This document shows positions 1 to 6,277 of a stretch of 11,476 nucleotides of DNA, piece after piece; position 1 is the stretch's first letter; every line of letters starts with the position of its first letter. The notes under the pieces were generated by a model. It was not told the DNA's origin. It searched no databases and saw nothing but the letters and a program-made list of their open reading frames with translations. Origin of the DNA: an uncultured Clostridia bacterium (lineage in GTDB: Bacteria; Bacillota; Clostridia; Christensenellales; CAG-917). The translations under genes and the position numbers were made by a program. The DNA is taken from assembly GCA_947174215.1 (NCBI GenBank), contig CAMWIB010000023.1, positions 1 through 11,476 on the forward strand, in the 5' to 3' direction.

Positions 1-2
1 GT

Positions 3-1292
3 ATGGGACAGGGCGGAATGGTTGCCGCTATCAAGCTTGCGGAGCAGGGGCATAGCGTTGGCGTTTACGAGCAGAGCGAGTCCGGGGCGGTTAGCTATGA
101 CTGGACGGATGATATCCGTTCGGAGATATTCGAGCATTGCGGTCTGCCGATGCCGAGCGAGGAAATATATTTTCAGAAAAACAAGTGGGTGTTTGTAAGT
201 CCGAACGAAAAGCACCGTATGCCTGTGCCACCGTGTCCGCCTATGGAGGAGATATCCATATATAGGCGCGGACTGAGCGACTATTTTGCAAACCTCGCAC
301 AGCAGGCGGGTTGCGACTTACACTATGGCGCGAAGGTGGAAAGCCTCGTGTTTAACGGCGACAGAGTTTGCGGTATTTCGGTGAACGGACGTACGGTTTC
401 CTGCGACCTCGTGATTGACGCGAGCGGAATGCGTTCGCCTTTCCGCGCCCAGTTGCCAAGCAGATTCGGAGTACAGGCACAGCCCGAGAACGCGGGAGTG
501 CTGTATACCTATCGCGCGTTCTTCAAGCGTACGGAAGGTGCGGACCCCGTGATGAAGGGAATAAACAGTACGGTCATTTTGAAGCATCTCGGCGGCAAGG
601 GTATAGGCTGGTGCAACCTTGCGGACGAGAATACAGTGGACGTGCTTATTGGCAGAATAGAAAAGCTCACTGATGACGAGATTAAAAAATCGCTTGCTTC
701 CTTGAAGGCGTATAATCCTATACTCAGCGACGAGAAGATAAGCGAAAGGCGCGTAGAGGTGTGCTTGCGTGCGTCAATCGCAAGAGCGGTTGCAGACGGC
801 TATATCGCTATCGGCGACAGCGCGTATATGACGATGCCTATTATGGGTAGCGGTATCGAGGCTTCTATGAACGCGGGTAAGGATTTTGCTAAGTTTGTTG
901 CCGAGAATAATATAACCGATTTCTCCGCAAATAATATGTGGAAGTTCTATGCGAATTATATGAGCAACGCGGGCAGCGGATTTGCGTTTATCGACGTACT
1001 CAAACGCTGGGCGCTCGGGCTTGACGCGAAGTGGATAGATTGGTTGTTCGGAAGCGGAATCGTCACCGAGGACAACCTTGCGGCAGTAAGTACGGACGAG
1101 AATGCAAAGGTAAAGATAAGCGCGAAAGCGGTGTTCAAAATTTTGGCTAAGCCGTCCTTCGTATGTAGCGCACTTGGGTGCGTATGCCGCGGACTCAAAG
1201 CGAGAAAATGTGCTAAGCACGTGCCGAAGAAGTACAACGAGAAACGCCTTGCAAGATGGCAGAAGAAGTACGAAAAGCGTTTGCACGGTTGA
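3..1292 (+). CDS. FAD-dependent oxidoreductase, geranylgeranyl reductase-like (5' truncated)
   Basis: A flavoprotein of the NAD(P)/FAD-dependent oxidoreductase class (FixC / geranylgeranyl reductase type). The gene is cut by the window edge: the first visible ATG lies inside the dinucleotide-binding motif. Residues 1-5 read MGQGG, and the two bases before the ATG (gt) fit the end of a Gly codon, giving GxGxxG. About 5-10 residues are probably missing. Other family marks are the acidic end of the second strand (VYEQ, E23), IDASGMRSPFR (138-148), and the FAD phosphate motif GYIAIGDSAYMTMPIMGSGI (266-285). The last 60 residues are rich in Lys and Arg. Residue numbers count from the visible ATG. 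The substrate cannot be read from the sequence; this class reduces isoprenoid chains or hydroxylates or halogenates aromatics. A radical SAM gene follows after 27 bases, so the two are probably co-transcribed. Confidence 0.85.
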   Translation: MGQGGMVAAIKLAEQGHSVGVYEQSESGAVSYDWTDDIRSEIFEHCGLPMPSEEIYFQKNKWVFVSPNEKHRMPVPPCPPMEEISIYRRGLSDYFANLAQQAGCDLHYGAKVESLVFNGDRVCGISVNGRTVSCDLVIDASGMRSPFRAQLPSRFGVQAQPENAGVLYTYRAFFKRTEGADPVMKGINSTVILKHLGGKGIGWCNLADENTVDVLIGRIEKLTDDEIKKSLASLKAYNPILSDEKISERRVEVCLRASIARAVADGYIAIGDSAYMTMPIMGSGIEASMNAGKDFAKFVAENNITDFSANNMWKFYANYMSNAGSGFAFIDVLKRWALGLDAKWIDWLFGSGIVTEDNLAAVSTDENAKVKISAKAVFKILAKPSFVCSALGCVCRGLKARKCAKHVPKKYNEKRLARWQKKYEKRLHG

Positions 1293-1319
1293 GAACAGGG
1301 CAATTATTGAGAGGGTAAA

Positions 1320-2147
1320 ATGTACAAAATTGCGCGCGTAGGGTTGCACCATTTTGAAGAGCCGTGTTTATCGGGAGAGCGTGGAAGCGGAACGGTATTC
1401 TTTTCGGGGTGCAATCTAAGGTGTAGGTTTTGTCAGAACTACGAGATATCTCACGGTGGCAAAGGGCTTGAAGTCGGCGAGGATGAATTGCTTGACTGTA
1501 TGCAATACCTGCAAGACCTCGGTGCGCACAATATCAACCTCGTAACGCCCACAAACTACGGGATTAGGCTTGCTTCTACGCTTGAAAAAGCAAAAAGTAT
1601 TATAAAAATACCCATTGTTTGGAATAGTAGCGGATATGAGGCGGTTGCGAGCTTAAAGCGTTTAGAGGGGATTGTAGACGTGTATTTGCCCGATTTCAAG
1701 TATGCGGATAACGCGCTCGCGTGGAAGTATTCGCACGCGAAGAACTACTTTGAGGTAGCAAGCGCGGCGATAGCAGAGATGAGAAGGCAACGCCCAAACG
1801 ACGTTTTTGACGGCGATGGAATGATGCAAGAGGGCGTAATCGTAAGACATCTTATACTTCCGTCCGCTTTCGAGAATACTCGCGGCGTACTTAGCGAGCT
1901 TGCGCGTATAGATAATACTATGTTCGTAAGCCTTATGGGGCAGTACTTCCCGACTCCCGCCGTAGAGGACGACAAGGTTCTCGGGCGCAGGCTCACAGAA
2001 AGCGAGTACGACGAGGCGGTTGACGCGTTCTTCGAGGTAGGGCTTAAAAACGGATTTTGTCAGGAGCTTTCAAGTGCGACTGAGGAGTACGTTCCTGATT
2101 TTGACCTTGACGAAGTAAAGCGAATACTGCTAAAATACAAGAAATAA
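1320..2147 (+). CDS. Radical SAM protein, PflX-like (pyruvate formate-lyase activase homologue)
   Basis: A radical SAM protein of 275 residues, like the uncharacterised PflX group (COG1313). The cluster motif CNLRCRFC (Cys31, Cys35, Cys38) binds the [4Fe-4S] cluster that cleaves S-adenosylmethionine. The lead-in GLHHFEEPCLSGERGSGTVF (8-27) is typical of this subgroup and adds Cys16. Further blocks are NLVTPTNYG, PIVWNSSGYE and VDVYLPDFKY in the barrel. GAGAGGG just upstream of the ATG is a good ribosome binding site. Members are annotated by homology as glycyl-radical enzyme activases, but their real targets are mostly unknown, and no glycyl radical enzyme is encoded here. The gene lies between the FAD oxidoreductase and pyrR on the same strand with gaps of about 30 bases. 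The family is certain; the function is not. Confidence 0.9.
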   Translation: MYKIARVGLHHFEEPCLSGERGSGTVFFSGCNLRCRFCQNYEISHGGKGLEVGEDELLDCMQYLQDLGAHNINLVTPTNYGIRLASTLEKAKSIIKIPIVWNSSGYEAVASLKRLEGIVDVYLPDFKYADNALAWKYSHAKNYFEVASAAIAEMRRQRPNDVFDGDGMMQEGVIVRHLILPSAFENTRGVLSELARIDNTMFVSLMGQYFPTPAVEDDKVLGRRLTESEYDEAVDAFFEVGLKNGFCQELSSATEEYVPDFDLDEVKRILLKYKK

Positions 2148-2183
2148 AAAATACAAAATATGCGGCGAATAGAGGCGGCAAAT

Positions 2184-2714
2184 ATGAAAACCAAAATATC
2201 ATTGCTTGACGATATAACTCTCGGGCGCGTACTCGTGAGAATGTCACACGAAATTATAGAGAAAAACAAGGGCGTTGAGGATGTCGTTCTTATTGGTATA
2301 AAAACGCGCGGCGTACCTATGGCGAAGCGTATTGCGGACAATATCAAGCGTATCGAGGGTGCGGATATACAGATTGGGTCGATAGACATAACCCACTATC
2401 GTGATGACCTTTCACGCAGAGAAGTGACTTCCGTAAATAGCACAGAAATTGGTTTCGATATTCAGAATAAGCACGTAGTACTTTGCGACGACGTTCTGTT
2501 TACGGGTAGAACGGCAAGAGCGGGAATCGAGGCACTTCTGCACTTTGGCAGACCTAAGACGATACAGCTTGCCGTGCTTGTGGATAGGGGACACAGAGAA
2601 CTACCTATACGTGCGGACTATGTTGGCAAAAACATTCCGACGTCGTTGCAGGAGAGTATATCCGTTAAATTCGAGGAGCTTGATGGGGAAACTTGCGTAG
2701 AGCTTTGCGAGTAG
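2184..2714 (+). CDS. pyrR: PyrR: pyrimidine operon attenuation protein / uracil phosphoribosyltransferase
   Basis: PyrR of 176 residues (family about 180). In Bacillota it binds a stem-loop in pyr leader mRNAs when loaded with UMP or UTP and causes premature termination; many members also make UMP from uracil and PRPP. The PRPP-binding motif is VVLCDDVLFTGRTARA (98-113), with the acidic pair D102-D103. It is followed by the PyrR block IQLAVLVDRGHRELPIRADY (127-146) and VGKNIPTSLQE. An in-frame ATG lies upstream at 2160, but the ATG at 2184 has AGAGG eight bases before it, and its product MKTKISLLDD matches the usual PyrR N-terminus, so 2184 is chosen. No pyr biosynthetic gene follows. A likely target is the uraA leader about 1.9 kb downstream. 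The gene is probably expressed with the two genes before it. Confidence 0.93.
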   Translation: MKTKISLLDDITLGRVLVRMSHEIIEKNKGVEDVVLIGIKTRGVPMAKRIADNIKRIEGADIQIGSIDITHYRDDLSRREVTSVNSTEIGFDIQNKHVVLCDDVLFTGRTARAGIEALLHFGRPKTIQLAVLVDRGHRELPIRADYVGKNIPTSLQESISVKFEELDGETCVELCE

Positions 2715-2730
2715 GCGATTTGAATAGAAT

Positions 2731-2800
2731 CGACTTGCTGTATTTTAATAAGATTGATTTGCCGTATTTAATGATACTTCAATTTGACTTGTTGTATTTG
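2731..2800 (+). repeat. Three degenerate GACTTGCTGTATTT repeats
   Basis: GACTTGCTGTATTT-like units begin at 2732, 2756 (GATTTGCCGTATTT) and 2786 (GACTTGTTGTATTT), spaced 24 and 30 bases. Each could serve as the 5' arm for the single 3' arm AAATACGGC at 2802-2810. The unit at 2756 gives the best match. Confidence 0.55.
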
Positions 2801-2823
2801 AAAATACGGCATTTTTATTTTCT
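2791..2823 (+). terminator. Rho-independent terminator downstream of pyrR
   Basis: An 8-bp stem (2791-2798 with 2803-2810, two G-U pairs) closes a TGAA loop and is followed by ATTTTTATTTT. The same 3' arm can also pair, more stably, with 2761-2769 across a 32-base loop. It ends the FAD oxidoreductase, radical SAM and pyrR transcript. Confidence 0.7.
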
Positions 2824-2895
2824 GTAATAGAAGTTGCTACAACACAAGATATAGTATATTTATAAAAATTTATACACAATATATTGTTGTTTTTG

Positions 2896-2924
2896 TTGAC
2901 AATACGATTTGTTTCTGATAAACT
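2896..2924 (+). promoter_or_regulatory. Promoter of the exonuclease gene
   Basis: TTGACA at 2896-2901 is a perfect -35 box. After 17 bases comes TAAACT (2919-2924), a 4-of-6 match to the -10 consensus. Transcription would start near 2931, about 65 bases before the chosen start codon. The rest of 2824-2965 is very AT-rich, and I see no gene in it. Confidence 0.55.
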
Positions 2925-2995
2925 AAAATCCAGCATCATCCGTTGATTATCAAATCGGCGGAATTATGCAATTTTTTTTATACGAGGGAAATGAA

Positions 2996-3964
2996 ATGGA
3001 AAAGTTTGCCGTAATTGATACTGAAACTAATATGAAGAATAAGGTTATGTCAATAGGTATGGTTATTGCATTGGACGGTACGTTTGAAGAGTGCGAATTG
3101 AAGTACTATACGCTTGTACCAGAAATTGAAGTTGGCGGATGGTACTGGTATGCACCGTTTGAATTGCCGCATTATATAAAGTGCGATACGCGTGAATGCA
3201 GTCGAGAACAAGCGATAGCAGATATTTTGGATTGCTTGCAAAGAAACGATGTGACAAAAATATTTGCCTATAATGCCGCGTTCGACTACAAGCATTTGCC
3301 GGAGTTAAATACTTTTGCTTGGTATGACATAATGCGCATTGCGGCTTATCGTCAATATAACAAAAAAATAAGAGCAGAGGATTGTTGTGGTACCGGGCGA
3401 TTGAAAAAAAATTATGGCGTTGACCCGATGAAAAAACTCTTGACCGGTTGCATAGAGGATGAATTACATAATGCTCTTTGTGATGCACTTGACGAGTTAA
3501 ATTGCATTATGAAGCCGTTGGGTTACAGTATAGACGATTATCCTCAATACTTTCCGAATACGCAGAAAAATAAAAGTAGCAATACGAAAAAGCGAAATAA
3601 TACGAAAAAGCGTGAGGTTCAAGTAAAGTTGAGCGTTCACAATAGCGAAAATGATTATGAGGTTATGAAACCAAATTTGAATGATTTGTTGAATGCACTG
3701 AATGTGTTAAAAATAAATTCTAATAATATTATATTAGAATATATTCCAAATATATGCGGAATTGTATTCTTAGAGGCGACTGCGTTTGAGGACGATAAAG
3801 CGGTTGTAACGTTGCGGTTGAACGTCGGGGGAAAGCTTTATGATTCAAAAGTAAATCTTCTAAGGCACGAGCTTCGAAATCTATTGGTTGATTTTGCGAA
3901 TAGAAATGTAGAAGGCGTAGTTTCCATTTTAGAAATGCCGACCGAAACACTCTGTGTAGGATAG
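2996..3964 (+). CDS. DEDDh-family 3'-5' exonuclease with unrecognised C-terminal domain
   Basis: A 322-residue protein. The N-terminal half is an RNase T / DnaQ-like exonuclease fold with all DEDDh residues visible: ExoI motif VIDTET (D8, E10), ExoII motif YNAAFD (D97), ExoIII motif HNALCDAL (H158, D163). It should hydrolyse DNA or RNA from the 3' end with two metal ions. A Lys/Asn-rich linker with NTKKRN repeats (about 190-207; DNA repeat of 18-base period at 3581-3612) leads to a C-terminal region (208-322) that I cannot place. The start at 2996 is preferred over the in-frame ATG at 2966 because GAGGG (2984-2988) lies seven bases upstream. The gene is visibly more AT-rich than pyrR and uraA and has its own promoter, which suggests acquisition by transfer. 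It converges on the DUF523 gene with 23 bases between and no clear terminator. Role in repair, RNA processing or defence is open. Confidence 0.82.
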   Translation: MEKFAVIDTETNMKNKVMSIGMVIALDGTFEECELKYYTLVPEIEVGGWYWYAPFELPHYIKCDTRECSREQAIADILDCLQRNDVTKIFAYNAAFDYKHLPELNTFAWYDIMRIAAYRQYNKKIRAEDCCGTGRLKKNYGVDPMKKLLTGCIEDELHNALCDALDELNCIMKPLGYSIDDYPQYFPNTQKNKSSNTKKRNNTKKREVQVKLSVHNSENDYEVMKPNLNDLLNALNVLKINSNNIILEYIPNICGIVFLEATAFEDDKAVVTLRLNVGGKLYDSKVNLLRHELRNLLVDFANRNVEGVVSILEMPTETLCVG

Positions 3965-3987
3965 GCTGTAAAGTAATAGAAGAATAA

Positions 3988-4407
3988 TTATAAGTCGTTT
4001 TCGCTTATCACCTTAAACCCCGCTTGCAAAAGTTTGTCTACGGTTACGCCGTTGCCTTGGGTTTTGCCGCCGGTAAACGTGCCGTCGTATATAACGCCTT
4101 TACCGCAAGAGGGGCTTTTTGATTTCATTATGCAGAAGTCAACGTTGTTTTTCTTTGCTATCTCTACTGCAAAATCAGCCCCGCGGTTATAGTCCTCGCT
4201 TCCGTCCTTGCCGCCTTTTGCAATAATTCTATCTCCTACGCGCTCGGCGGGAAGTCTGGGAGTAGAGAGTCCGCCCAACTGCTCTGGGCATACGGGTATG
4301 AGTACGTTTTCATTGCTGAGGTCTACGAGTTTTTGATTTTTGCAGTTATCTCCTGCATAGCGGCAGTTGTAGCCCATAAGGCATGCGCTTACGAGAATTT
4401 TTTTCAT
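3988..4407 (-). CDS. DUF523 protein, TudS-like (possible thiouracil desulfurase)
   Basis: A 139-residue DUF523 protein, full length for the family. Conserved pieces: ILVSACLMGYNCRY (4-17, with Cys9 and Cys15), PVCPEQLGGLSTPR (38-51) and KSKSPSCGKG (95-104, Cys101). These are the three cysteines expected to hold a [4Fe-4S] cluster. One studied DUF523 group (TudS) removes sulfur from 2-thiouracil to give uracil; whether this member does so is inferred. Start: an upstream in-frame ATG (4464) would lie inside the -35 box, whereas the ATG at 4407 has GGAG seven bases before it, so 4407 is chosen. It is transcribed divergently from the uracil permease gene, which supports a link to pyrimidine bases. 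Extra cysteines are Cys22, Cys40 and Cys92. Confidence 0.88.
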   Translation of the reverse strand: MKKILVSACLMGYNCRYAGDNCKNQKLVDLSNENVLIPVCPEQLGGLSTPRLPAERVGDRIIAKGGKDGSEDYNRGADFAVEIAKKNNVDFCIMKSKSPSCGKGVIYDGTFTGGKTQGNGVTVDKLLQAGFKVISENDL

Positions 4408-4435
4408 TTGAGTTCTCCAAAGTGAGGTTATAGAT

Positions 4436-4464
4436 ATTATCCCAACAAATTTTCGCTTTGTCAA
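4436..4464 (-). promoter_or_regulatory. Promoter of the DUF523 gene
   Basis: On the minus strand TTGACA (complement of 4459-4464) is followed after exactly 17 bases by GATAAT (complement of 4436-4441). Transcription would start near 4429, about 20 bases before the ATG at 4407. The match is near-consensus, so the gene is probably well expressed. Confidence 0.75.
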
Positions 4465-4495
4465 ACTATATGGTTGTAAAGTCCGTATAAAAAAA

Positions 4496-4515
4496 TTGTC
4501 GGTATTTGTCGGAAT
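4496..4515 (+). repeat. Tandem 10-base repeat between divergent promoters
   Basis: TTGTCGGTAT (4496-4505) is followed directly by TTGTCGGAAT (4506-4515), immediately upstream of the uraA -35 box. One-turn spacing in a divergent promoter region would suit a regulator site, but two copies could be chance. Confidence 0.35.
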
Positions 4516-4519
4516 TTAT

Positions 4520-4549
4520 TTGACATCTTAATATATAGAATGCTATCAT
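4520..4549 (+). promoter_or_regulatory. Promoter of the uraA-upp operon
   Basis: TTGACA (4520-4525), an 18-base spacer and TATCAT (4544-4549) preceded by TGC form a strong sigma-A promoter with an extended -10. Transcription should start near 4556, giving a leader of about 140 bases before uraA. That length fits a regulatory leader. Confidence 0.75.
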
Positions 4550-4560
4550 CAGTGCGAAAA

Positions 4561-4593
4561 ATCTTTAAGAGCGGTACGAGATGCCGACAAGAT
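4561..4593 (+). promoter_or_regulatory. PyrR-like binding loop (anti-antiterminator)
   Basis: A two-part stem-loop. The lower stem is ATCTT/AAGAT (4561-4565 with 4589-4593). An asymmetric purine-rich internal loop follows (TAAGAG opposite AC). The upper stem is CGGTA/TGCCG (4572-4576 with 4582-4586), and the terminal loop is CGAGA. The shape and the NGNGA loop match PyrR sites, whose consensus is ARUCCNGNGAGGYU. The closing CC/GG pairs are replaced by UA/UG, which keeps pairing but departs from the consensus. It overlaps the 5' arm of the antiterminator, so the two cannot form together. Confidence 0.6.
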
Positions 4594-4642
4594 GATAGGG
4601 CAGTTTACGTGTATTTGATGGTTTCACCTTGTTTGCGTTTCG
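4577..4642 (+). promoter_or_regulatory. Antiterminator of the uraA leader
   Basis: CGAGATGCCGACAAGATG (4577-4594) pairs with CACCTTGTTTGCGTTTCG (4625-4642) at 16 of 18 positions, three of them G-U. It uses the 3' half of the PyrR-like loop and the 5' arm of the terminator, and so excludes both. When it forms, transcription should run on into uraA. Confidence 0.7.
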
Positions 4643-4661
4643 CGCGGACAAGGTTTTTATT
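4627..4661 (+). terminator. Intrinsic terminator (attenuator) in the uraA leader
   Basis: A perfect 11-bp stem (4627-4637 with 4643-4653, two G-U pairs) with a TTTCG loop is followed by TTTTTATT. It lies between the uraA promoter and the uraA ribosome binding site (GGAG at 4681), so it must act as a conditional terminator. Confidence 0.88.
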
Positions 4662-4694
4662 ATGACTAAAACTATTTTAAGGAGATAGCAAATT

Positions 4695-6203
4695 ATGGAA
4701 CTCGTCTACGGTATCAAAGACAGACCTCCGTTTAAGCAAAACATCGTGTTTGCTTTGCAACAGATTATCGCCATTATGGCGGCAACCTTGCTCGTGCCGA
4801 TTCTCGTGTCGGCGGCAGGACTTTATTGTGACCCTGCGGCGGCATTGTTTGGTGCGGGTGCAGGTACGGTGGTGTACTTGCTCTTCACAAGATTTAAGAG
4901 TCCGGTATTCCTTGGAAGCTCGTTTACCTTCCTTGGCGCATTGTGCGCAGTTGCAACGCAAAACTATGGATATTGGGGACTTATCATCGGCGTCGTATTC
5001 GCGGCACTCGTGTACGTCATCATTGGTGTTGTGATTAAATTCGTCGGTTCGAAATGGATTCACAAGCTCCTTCCTCCCGTCATCATCGGACCTATCCTCG
5101 CAATCATCGGTTTGTCCCTTTCGGGTACGGCAGGTAGCTGGACTATGGCAAACGGCGGCAGTGATTACAATATCCTCGCTGTTCTGATTGGTTTGTTCAC
5201 CTTTTTTATGATTGTCTTTGCTTCTATAAAGGGCAAAAAGACGGCTAAGCTCATTCCGTTTATTATCGGTATAGGCGCAGGCTTCGGTGTCGCACTGTTC
5301 TTCACGGCATTCAGTTATGCCGCACCAAACGGTAGCAACGCACAGAACGCATTGCGTATAATTGACTTCACGCCAATCGTTGACTGCTTCAAGCCTATTC
5401 GCTTCCAAAGCTTCCTTGATTATCCGAAGTTCACGATAATAAAGGCAATAGAAGATAGCGTAAACGGAGTACACCGTAATTTGGACGGCACTGCGGTTGG
5501 CAATATCGCATTGCTCTTCATCCCGATTGCAGTTGTCGAGCTTGCTCAGCACATCTCCGACCACAAGAACATTTCCAACATCGTTGGCAAGGATATCCTC
5601 ACAGACCCGGGTCTTCACAACACGCTCTTCGGTGACGGTGTAGGTTCTGCTGTCGGCGCATTCTTCGGCGGTTGCGCAAATACCACTTACGGTGAGTCTA
5701 TCGGTTGTGTAGCTCTTACGAGAAACGCTTCAACCTCTACGATTTTGATTGCATCTATCGGCTGTATGTTGATTTCCTTCTTCTCACCGTTCGTTGCAAT
5801 AATCAATATGCTTCCCAAGTGCGTAATCGGTGGCGCGTGTATAGCTCTGTACGGCTTCATTGCTGTCAGCGGTCTTAATATGCTCCGCGAGGTTGACCTC
5901 AACGACCACAAGAATCTCTATCCCGTTGCGGCAATCCTCGTCATCGGTATCGGCGGAATTACGCTTGACTTCGGCAAGAACGATTTGACCGGTGGTCCTG
6001 CTGTTCAAATCACGGCTTTGGCTGTTGCTCTTATCGTAGGTGTTCTCATCAACATCTTCACTCACTACGTAAGCAAGAAAAAGAAACTCGCAGAAGGCGA
6101 GGATGGCGATGTGACGGAGGAAACCGAAAGCGCGGTGGAAGAGAATCCGTTTATGGACGAAGCGGCGGCGGATTTGCATCCCGATATTGACACGCAAGAA
6201 TAA
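4695..6203 (+). CDS. uraA: Uracil permease (NCS2/NAT family)
   Basis: A membrane carrier of 502 residues that should bring uracil into the cell by proton symport. The N-terminus YGIKDRPP and the blocks VFLGSSFTF (71-79), KDILTDPGLH (299-308) and GGCANTTYGESIG (325-337) align with E. coli UraA and Bacillus PyrP. Glu334 corresponds to the TM10 Glu290 of UraA. The TM8 Glu241 of UraA (IAEHVGH) is replaced here by Gln285 (LAQHISD), with Glu282 three residues earlier. The protein is longer than UraA (about 430), with extra sequence around 205-265 and an acidic 43-residue cytoplasmic tail after KKKK (461-464). GGAG lies ten bases before the ATG. An attenuator precedes the gene and upp follows after 74 bases, so import and phosphoribosylation are co-expressed. 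pyrP is an equally good name. Uracil is the most likely substrate, but the Gln leaves some doubt. Confidence 0.9.
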   Translation: MELVYGIKDRPPFKQNIVFALQQIIAIMAATLLVPILVSAAGLYCDPAAALFGAGAGTVVYLLFTRFKSPVFLGSSFTFLGALCAVATQNYGYWGLIIGVVFAALVYVIIGVVIKFVGSKWIHKLLPPVIIGPILAIIGLSLSGTAGSWTMANGGSDYNILAVLIGLFTFFMIVFASIKGKKTAKLIPFIIGIGAGFGVALFFTAFSYAAPNGSNAQNALRIIDFTPIVDCFKPIRFQSFLDYPKFTIIKAIEDSVNGVHRNLDGTAVGNIALLFIPIAVVELAQHISDHKNISNIVGKDILTDPGLHNTLFGDGVGSAVGAFFGGCANTTYGESIGCVALTRNASTSTILIASIGCMLISFFSPFVAIINMLPKCVIGGACIALYGFIAVSGLNMLREVDLNDHKNLYPVAAILVIGIGGITLDFGKNDLTGGPAVQITALAVALIVGVLINIFTHYVSKKKKLAEGEDGDVTEETESAVEENPFMDEAAADLHPDIDTQE

Positions 6204-6228
6204 TTGAATTAAAATATAGTCAATGCGA

Positions 6229-6254
6229 TGTGGCGAGCAGTATTGCTCGCCACA
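6229..6254 (+). other. Strong hairpin between uraA and the first upp
   Basis: A perfect 11-bp stem (6229-6239 with 6244-6254, core TGGCGAGCA) with a GTAT loop. No T run follows, so it is probably not an intrinsic terminator. It sits just before the upp ribosome binding site (AAGGAAG, about 6263-6269). It could stop mRNA decay or tune relative expression. Confidence 0.55.
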
Positions 6255-6277
6255 CTTCAAAAAAGGAAGTTTTTACT

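Noticed and set aside
774..1352. Long minus-strand reading frame of 192 codons opposite the FAD oxidoreductase
   Set aside because: It lies antisense to a gene with clear family motifs, its translation has no recognisable domain, and it lacks a ribosome binding site. Treated as a shadow.
2966..2995. Upstream start for the exonuclease
   Set aside because: The site has a weaker Shine-Dalgarno sequence and would add MQFFLYEGNE before the strand that normally begins the exonuclease fold. The ATG at 2996 follows GAGGG at proper spacing.
4581..4665. Possible leader-peptide ORFs in the uraA leader (ATGs at 4581, 4592 and 4618)
   Set aside because: All are very short (4 to 15 codons), lack a convincing ribosome binding site and show no run of regulatory codons. 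RNA pairing explains the leader better.
4677..5618. Minus-strand reading frame of 313 codons opposite uraA
   Set aside because: The translation is rich in Cys, Arg, Asp and Glu without any fold or motif, as expected of the complement of a membrane-protein gene.
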